A DNA stretch of 64,000 nt from Geosiphon pyriformis (Eukaryota > Glomeromycota > Glomeromycetes > Archaeosporales > Geosiphonaceae). The translations under genes and the position numbers were made by a program. The notes below the pieces were generated by a model, which had not been told where the DNA came from, did no database searches, and saw nothing but the letters and a program-made list of their open reading frames with translations. This document shows positions 59,768 through 64,000 of the stretch, piece by piece (position 1 is the first letter of the stretch; the number at the start of each line of letters is the position of its first letter). Location of the stretch: assembly GCA_016748015.1 (NCBI GenBank), contig JAAOMT010000620.1:36940-100939 (forward strand), given 5' to 3'.

Positions 59768-61297
59768 CATATTCCATTTGAAATCCTTGAAAAAAATTTT
59801 AAATTAATTGACATTCCCATCTTATTTTCATGCCTACTCATAAATTATTAATGGTTTTGTGAGATTTTTAAAAATTTTTGGGCATCATCTTTTCTTGAGA
59901 GTCTTGCATAAGCTAATTTTCTAAACTCTCTTAAAAAACTCTATTAAATAAAGAAATTTTCATATTGTTCAACATTAAAAAAACCATTTTTGTATATTCT
60001 TCTTTCCTCTAATATTTATACTTTGGAGCTGTACAATTGTTAATTAATGTCTTTTTATTCTCAACAAAACTGTGTTGACAAAAGACCAAAGAGTTAAAGT
60101 TTCAATTGTTTTGTGTGAAATTATTAGCCTGATTTTTCAAACTTCTAAGACACTGAATGAATTGCTTTTTAAAGTCTTTACAACACAAGTGTGAGAATTT
60201 CCAGGATCACAAAATGCTTTAGAAAATATTATGAAATTTCATTTCTGAGAAGACTATTATAATTCTAGTTCTGGTTATCATTAAAAAGAAAATGCCAGCA
60301 AATTATTCATTTTATTTTTGATAAAGCTTCCATATTAGGACATGAAAAAAAACAAAAAGATATCGCTAATTTTATCCAGGGCTCAGAAATGACTCATGCA
60401 TCTTCAACTTCACAATTGTAACAAATTACTTAACACTATGATGGTTGCTCTGTCATCTTGGTTCCATTTTCTTAGGACTCTGAGCTTTAACAAAATGGAT
60501 TTTACATCAATGAATGCAGATGGCATAAAAGGATTAAAAGCTTGTGTTAACTCAGAAGCCTTAGATCTGGTTTATTGTAGAAACTGTGATACTGTTCCTC
60601 TGTTTGAGACTGCTAAATTATTCCATCAACTTCGATATTTCTTTTATCTGTTCACACAAAGAACCATTCCAGTAGAATTAGTAAAAACTGTTTTAATTGT
60701 GAGCAATAATCATCTCGAGTTTTTTTCATTGAATTCGTTATTCTGTACAATGTTTCTTCACCCTTCAATTAGTGAAACTTTTCTTTATAACACCCAAAAA
60801 GGCAAGTTCTTTGAATTACCTAGATTAAGCTATAGACAAGTGTCTCAGATTCTCACTGTGTGCTCAAATTTGAAAGACTTTATATTTTTGGTAATGTTGT
60901 ACCTCCCTTTTTTGGAGAATATTGAACAAGCCGCACCAGACAGCTTTCGACATCTGAATATCAATGTTAATGGAGCTCAAAGATTTACTGTACTGGCTCC
61001 ACAATTATTTTTCGAAAGTGAAAAAATTAGTCTGAAATCTTTTCATATTGGTCCACTTTTTAATGACCGAATTCTAGATTGTGTAAAAGAACATGGGATT
61101 GCTGATGTTTATCCTAGGAAAAAAGTTGAATGTAAGTGAAGCTTTACAAATAATTTATGACTTCTATAAATGGGAATTTTAAAACAAATCTTTTTGATAT
61201 TTTGGTCTTTTTAGATTACCATAGAAGTTACATTCCAGATTTTGGTATCAGAGACTTGAGATATACGCCCATTTTTGAAGAATTTTTTGAGACATAA
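59768..61297 (+). pseudogene. F-box / leucine-rich-repeat protein pseudogene, 3' half intact
   Basis: The F-box is readable at 59768-59930: IPFEILEKNFKLIDIPILFS and, after a stop, FCEIFKNFWASSFLESL. Sequence to 60,395 has stops in all frames. IANFIQGSEMTHAS at 60,360-60,400 leads by a frameshift into an open 247-codon segment at 60396-61139 with LRR-like lines (LRTLSFNKMDF, LEFFSLNSL, LKDFIFLVM, FRHLNINVNG). The frame reads into a canonical intron, GTAAGTGAAG at 61132 to CTTTTTAG at 61214, and the last exon 61215-61297 encodes YHRSYIPDFGI..FEEFFET and a stop, joining in phase (codon T|AT). F-box/LRR proteins select targets for SCF ubiquitin ligases and are greatly expanded in this group. Without the F-box end this copy should not work, though the 3' part could still be expressed. 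Confidence 0.7.
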
Positions 61298-63859
61298 TAT
61301 TGAAAATGTTTTACATTTGGAACCACAAATTATTATTGTTTGAAGATTATAGATTTTTTTCTTCAATTAATCCGACTTTCCAGCTAAAAATTAAAGAAAA
61401 TTTTATTGTTTCATTTATCCATTTTTGAAATCATAAATGGTAAAATCATTATAAATCATAAATTCAAATAATAATATACTTTATCTGTTTATAAACTTCT
61501 CTTTTGCTCTATTAATTTTTGTATTTTTATATCACAAATTAAATGAGTTTTAACATAAAATTATTGGTTTATGGATAGCTACAAGCTATTTCTTGACGAG
61601 ATCTGGGTGGCTGATCACGTGTAGAAAGCACGTCTCATTTTTTTTCAAAGATTTTCAATTTAATTTAAATCTGAAATTACAAATAATTTGTTTAAAGTTG
61701 AGAAATGTTTTTTTTTAATATATTCTATAGCAATAAATTGTATTAATATAAATTAAATTTGCTGTATTTTGATCAAAATATAGCCTATTTTCTTACAAAA
61801 GATTCCTAATTTCCACCTATCATTTTTTGTTTTAAACATATTCATTAATTTATTAATATCAGAAAAACTAAATTAAGTCCACAAAATTATTCTGCATCCA
61901 ACCTGTCAAAACATACTGAAATCAACTATTTGTTGTAATTAATCCTAAATTTTATTTTGAATTGGAAAAAATTTTATTTGCTAACCATAAATCAAAAACT
62001 TAAAATAAACATAGTGTTCAATCATAATTTGATTCAAGTTTTAATTTTTTATATTTTTTAATTATATATTTTTATATAATACAAATCTATAAAGTTATAT
62101 AAAAATTCAAAAAATTTTGTTCAAATTCATAAAAATTTTTTTTTTGATGTTTTTGACAAATATAATAAAAATTAAATTTAATATAATTTATAATGATAAA
62201 ATCGGCAAGAAAATTAATAACTGTATATATCAGATCAAATTTTTCAGAATTTTATTTTTTGATAAAATATTTTTAATATATATTTTTTTAATATATATTA
62301 TAAATTTAGTTTTTAATCAAGTATTACTTTGGTATACATTATTTTATTGATGAATAAAGCTCAAGTAGCTAAATAATTTTTCAATATTATCCTAAACATT
62401 TTTTAATACCAAGAAAAAAATAAAGCAAGTTTAAAAGTTTTTTGAAAATAAGTAATTTGAAATTCAACTCATAATAATTAACAGAAAAAACTTTTAACAG
62501 AAAAACTCTTAACAAAAAAATAAAAATAAAAATACAATCTATTTATTAAAAAATCAATTCAATTATATGAATAAAAGTAAAACAAATATTATAATATTAA
62601 TTTATAATAATAAATAAGTATATATTTACTTGCTTTTTTTAAATTAGTCTTAATTATTATATTTGTTTTGAAACAAATCTAAATTTTATAATTCGAAGTT
62701 TTCTAAATTTATTTTACTTTAAACAAAATTTATGCTTTTTAAAAACAATCAACCAAAAAATAATTAATATTATAACAAAATAATAATAAATCTTGACAAA
62801 AGTAGTTAAAAATAAAAATAATTTAATTTAAAACATAAATTAAAGCAAAATTTTAAAAAATAAAAGAAAAACTTGTGGTTTTACTGTTTCAACAAAATGA
62901 AAAACCTTTAACTACAAATGCTTTTTTTAATTGAACTTAGATATGAAATTAGATGACATATATAAAACTTTACATTTATTATAAGAGTAATTAAAAATAT
63001 TTATATTTATATATGCAAAATAAATAAAAAAGAGTATTATTTTAAAATATAATAATTTTATTTAATTTAAATCTAGTTTAATTTTTATTTATATGATATT
63101 ATTATTGAAACTCTAAATTTCTGTCACAATAATAAAAAGATTTTATAATATCATTTTTTAGAACATACTCATAAGCGCTAAACTCTTGAAAATCAAACAT
63201 TAAGTGCGAATCATTTTCAATTTTCAATTTAATAAAGAAAATTGGTTTAGAATCAATTTAATTCTTGACTAAATTCCAATTTTTCCAAAGGTTAAACTAC
63301 ATTAAATAAACACTTAAAATATTACAGCTTATTTGACAAGTGCCAGTTTTTTATTTTAACATTAATAATGCTATTTACAGTTGCTTGTAATATTTAATTT
63401 TAAAAATCAAATGATTTTTAAGACATATTTCCACTTCGTTAAGAACTTCATCTTTTATAAAAAAGATTTATTTTGGCCATGCCTTTCTAATTTTTCTGGG
63501 TAAACACAATAACTCTGAAGTTTGGATATATGCAGACACGACTAACTCGCTTTTTAGAAAAGATTTAATGCAATTTATCTCCTCTTCATTTGAAATTCCA
63601 CTTAAATGATTTTGAAGAATTTTATTGTGAATTAATTACAGTTTTAAGCAAGAATGTAAATCATTATCTGAGGTTACAAACAATAAGATAGATGTTCTCA
63701 CACTAAAAATTGACTATTTATATTGATTAAATTTAAATTGAGAAATTCTTTTCCCGATGACTGAAAGATTGGTATCAATTATCTATGTGTAAACGAGATA
63801 ATTATAATTTCTATTTCCATTAAATAAATAGACTCCACGGAATAATATTCTTGAAAAGT
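61298..63859. other. A+T-rich stretch with a LINE remnant
   Basis: Apart from the LINE 3' end at 61.6 kb no feature is supported. A 77-codon frame at 62,117 is made of A+T-rich hydrophobic codons and is not credible. At 63,440-63,620 the minus strand has short coding-like runs (ELVVSAYIQTSELL, PRKIRKAWPK) that may belong to the partial gene at the window end. Confidence 0.4.
61604..61640 (+). mobile_element. LINE 3'-end fragment with stem-loop
   Basis: GGGTGGCTGATCACGTGTAG AAAGCACGTCTCA corresponds to the conserved 3' end of the LINE family. The stem here is ACGTG..CACGT, five perfect pairs around AGAAAG-like loop sequence. It is followed by T8, not A, so only the core is left or the fragment has been rearranged. 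Confidence 0.5.
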
Positions 63860-64000
63860 TCAATAAATATATTTGTAGTGTCTCTTTACATTGAAACCAC
63901 CATTAATTATACCAGTGGAAAATTCACCATTTTGCTGGTTACCAATTGCATCCGAATTATACCCGTTCCTACCACTATTATCGTTAAAGCCTCCGTTAAT
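63860..64000 (-). pseudogene. C-terminal end of a Gly/Asn-rich frame, runs off the window
   Basis: A 46-codon frame enters from the right edge and stops with TGA. It is rich in Gly and Asn with a repeated INGGFN separated by about 30 residues, and includes NSGRNGYNSDAIGNQQNGEF. The G+C content is well above the adjacent DNA. After the stop, coding-like sequence goes on in other frames to about 63,440, which suggests a broken gene. It could be a repeat-rich surface or RNA-binding protein; not recognised. Confidence 0.35.

Noticed and set aside
62117-62350. 77-codon hydrophobic frame
   Set aside because: Made of A+T-rich Ile/Phe/Asn/Lys codons as expected by chance; no leader or motif.

Overview
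The window looks like nuclear DNA of an arbuscular mycorrhizal fungus (Glomeromycotina, Rhizophagus irregularis-like). Base composition is extremely A+T-rich with islands of higher G+C wherever something codes. Introns are short with GT..AG ends. The recognisable protein families are those that expanded in that lineage: TKL-type kinases with a conserved VYTSRLL tail, Sel1-repeat proteins fused to kinases, Crinkler (CRN)-type proteins, F-box/LRR, TLDc and secreted ML-domain proteins, plus a LINE with a CCHC-type ORF1 and an endonuclease/RT/RNase H ORF2. The species assignment is inference from these families; no rRNA or tRNA gene was found.

Layout. 0-6.9 kb: an almost unreadable A+T desert that aligns, on the minus strand, with the younger LINE at 52-58.8 kb and so is a decayed near-full-length copy. 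6.9-8.8 kb: broken CRN-type kinase gene. 9.4-12.6 kb: second decayed LINE, 5'-truncated. 13.1-15.4 kb: broken Sel1/zinc-ribbon/kinase gene. 15.4-23.9 kb: A+T-rich, with a Tc1/mariner-like remnant (17.5 kb), a decayed unknown reading frame (21.9-22.4 kb) and a LINE 3' end (23.25 kb). 23.9-28.5 kb: kinase tail, an intact secreted ML-domain gene (25.9-26.4 kb), coiled-coil, CRN and TKL-kinase fragments, and a 93-bp foldback MITE. 29.97-30.10 kb: a short, G+C-rich, apparently intact gene for a 43-residue peptide ending in a CaaX box. 31-38 kb: gene-poor, with tandem repeats including a ~135-bp satellite of about 12 units. 38.0-39.4 kb: TLDc pseudogene, a dispersed repeat and a LINE 3' end. 41.5-41.9 kb: kinase pseudogene. 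43.7-44.65 kb: three adjacent minisatellites. 46.2-47.3 kb: spliced but broken gene of unknown family. 52.0-58.8 kb: full-length LINE, minus strand, broken only by point mutations. 59.8-61.3 kb: F-box/LRR pseudogene whose 3' half and last intron are intact. 63.86-64 kb: end of a Gly/Asn-rich frame running off the window.

Only two genes look intact: the ML-domain secreted protein and the CaaX peptide. Nearly everything else is a relic, and many lesions fit G-to-A or C-to-T change (Asp to Asn at catalytic sites, probable Trp codons turned to stops), which also explains the drift of old LINE copies into A+T desert. The most interesting candidates are the CaaX peptide (pheromone-precursor-like or another prenylated peptide) and the conserved stem-loop at the 3' ends of the LINE family. 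All identities rest on reading the sequence and remembered family features; no database search was possible.
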